A DNA stretch of 64,000 nt from Levilactobacillus fujinensis. Lineage in GTDB: Bacteria > Bacillota > Bacilli > Lactobacillales > Lactobacillaceae. Of this stretch, positions 63,273 to 64,000 are shown in pieces. The position numbers were made by a program, and so were the translations under genes. The notes beneath the pieces are model-generated. The model ran no database searches and was not told the origin of the DNA. It saw only the letters and a program-made list of their open reading frames with translations. The DNA lies in NCBI RefSeq assembly GCF_003946335.1, contig NZ_RHNX01000007.1, positions 1 through 64,000 of the forward strand, written 5' to 3'. How positions within the stretch are numbered: position 1 is the stretch's first letter; the number at the start of each line of letters is the position of its first letter.

Positions 63273-63570
63273 TCAAATCCGCCTCCTTTATAAATACCCC
63301 ATCAATCATCTTGCCCTTACGCCCACCAATCTCTTCATAAGCAGCTTCCAAGCAATCTTCGATAGATAACCCGCGTTGCTGGCAGTAGATGATCAATACC
63401 ACCAAAATGTCACCCACACTATCGATTTCATCCAGGGTGTGTTGCTTGTTATAAGCAGCGGATAGCTCGCCAACCTCTTCAACTAGCTTGAGTAGTTGCT
63501 TGGCTGGGGCTTGTTTGTTCAGACCGCGGTCAATTGACCACAGTTGAATTTCTTTAATTAAATCACCCAT
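63262..63570 (-). CDS. MazG-like nucleotide pyrophosphohydrolase
   Basis: 102 residues with the MazG helical motif KLVEEVGELSAAYNK and the later DEIDSVGDILVVLII (ExxE ... ExxD type metal site). It likely hydrolyses nucleoside triphosphates, including non-canonical ones; phage MazG proteins can also act on alarmone pools. AGGAGG precedes the ATG. Confidence 0.85.
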   Translation of the reverse strand: MGDLIKEIQLWSIDRGLNKQAPAKQLLKLVEEVGELSAAYNKQHTLDEIDSVGDILVVLIIYCQQRGLSIEDCLEAAYEEIGGRKGKMIDGVFIKEADLNDN

Positions 63571-63584
63571 TGTTAGTACCTCCT

Positions 63585-63809
63585 TTAAATATGACTTCGT
63601 TTTGCAATAGCAGTACCGGCATACTTTAAGATTACTTGCAAAACCTGACTAGGAACTTCTCGCACCTCGAACCCATTGACTGAACGTGTGTCAACGAAGC
63701 CATACGGTGCCGGACAACAATCACGTTTCTCAAACAATAGGTCATTGCCCGACGGTACCACCTCATAGCCAAACGCTCTCATGGCTTTAGTGAATTCTTC
63801 GGTTGTCAT
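63585..63809 (-). CDS. Small phage protein of unknown function
   Basis: 74 residues: MTTEEFTKAMRAFGYEVVPSGNDLLFEK, then an RSVNGFEVREVPSQVLQVI strand-helix part. Resembles short phage early-region proteins but I do not recognise a family. GGAGG precedes the ATG. Confidence 0.65.
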   Translation of the reverse strand: MTTEEFTKAMRAFGYEVVPSGNDLLFEKRDCCPAPYGFVDTRSVNGFEVREVPSQVLQVILKYAGTAIAKRSHI

Positions 63810-63838
63810 TAGCTTCCCTCCTAGGTAAATCAGAAATT

Positions 63839-64000
63839 TTATTCAACCATTGCAGGCAGTTCATTCTCGCCCGATACTAGTTCGTAAATTCCAACGGTAG
63901 ACTGATCCAGTCTGCCATCGTTAGCTGCCATGTCCCACTTGTCACCGTTCTTATTGAACAGGGCATCATGGGCCACCTGTAGCAAAGCCCCATTGGCGTC
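63839..64000 (-). CDS. Partial phage gene, C-terminal 53 residues
   Basis: Open from the window edge to TAA at 63839; reads VAHDALFNKNGDKWDMAAND and ends NELPAMVE. The N-terminus lies outside the window. Resembles small early-region phage proteins; no function can be given. Confidence 0.6.
   Translation of the reverse strand, partial: DANGALLQVAHDALFNKNGDKWDMAANDGRLDQSTVGIYELVSGENELPAMVE

Larger units (their letters stand above)
37129..64000. mobile_element. Prophage, contractile-tailed (PBSX/myovirus-like), right end not in window
   Basis: From the 3' end of tRNA-Leu to the window end. A lone plus-strand membrane gene is followed by minus-strand lysis, tail, head, packaging and early/late regulator genes. 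A tail sheath and tube plus XkdP-XkdU-like baseplate genes mark a contractile tail. Lysis genes next to the tRNA and integrase absent from this side fit the usual temperate phage map with the integrase at the far end. The portal gene has an in-frame stop, so the prophage may be defective. Confidence 0.92.

Noticed and set aside
37129-64000. A CRISPR array, integrase, repressor or replication module in the prophage part
   Set aside because: I looked for these and found none; the lysogeny and replication genes must lie beyond the right edge.

Overview
The window is one continuous stretch of a low-GC Firmicute chromosome, most likely a Lactobacillaceae member and plausibly Levilactobacillus brevis or a close relative. 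The gene set (degV, pepF, coiA, trmB, ecsAB, prsA, yhaONM, argS-argR) is typical of that family. An asnB / D-aspartate ligase / aspartate racemase operon fits the L-Lys-D-Asp peptidoglycan of brevis-type lactobacilli. The species name is inference; nothing in the window proves it.

Host part (about 1-37130). From 1 to 21 kb most genes run on the minus strand: pepF-coiA, trmB, a CcrZ-like kinase, ecsAB, the yhaO-yhaN-yhaM exonuclease operon, a YlbF/YheA-family protein, a class A penicillin-binding protein, and argS followed by argR. On the plus strand lie degV, hit, a YtxH-like protein and the foldase prsA. argS has a T-box leader directly downstream of a tRNA-Gly(CCC) gene. From 21.9 to 37 kb come a secreted amidase, a RibD-type reductase, YisL, a PadR/DUF2812 pair, an IS30 transposase remnant, the D-Asp cross-bridge operon, an Fnr-type regulator with two cysteines, a C69 dipeptidase, a UvrA-like paralogue, VanZ and YbjQ family proteins, and tRNA-Leu(CAG).

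Prophage part (about 37130-64000, continuing past the right edge). Just after tRNA-Leu there is a cluster of GGTAACAAA repeats and a single AT-rich plus-strand membrane protein gene. The rest is a long minus-strand late operon, read from right to left: small early/late-boundary genes (MazG-like, ArpU-type activator), two tRNA-like genes, a DUF2971-like gene, small and large terminase, portal, MuF minor head protein with a C-terminal JAB-like domain plus a small acidic partner, scaffold, capsid, connectors, sheath, tube, tail chaperone with a -1 frameshift, tape measure, baseplate genes of the XkdP-XkdU kind, tail fibre, XkdX, holin-type proteins and endolysin. Sheath, tube and gpJ/gpI-type baseplate proteins show a contractile-tailed (myovirus, PBSX-like) phage. 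The integrase, repressor and replication genes are not in the window.

The best candidates for new biology are: the pair of tRNA-like genes with enlarged anticodon loops; the MuF-JAB protein with its adjacent small acidic gene; the portal gene cut by one in-frame amber codon; the lone membrane-protein gene at the prophage edge, which may use a non-standard start codon; and the DUF2971-like gene inserted before the terminase.
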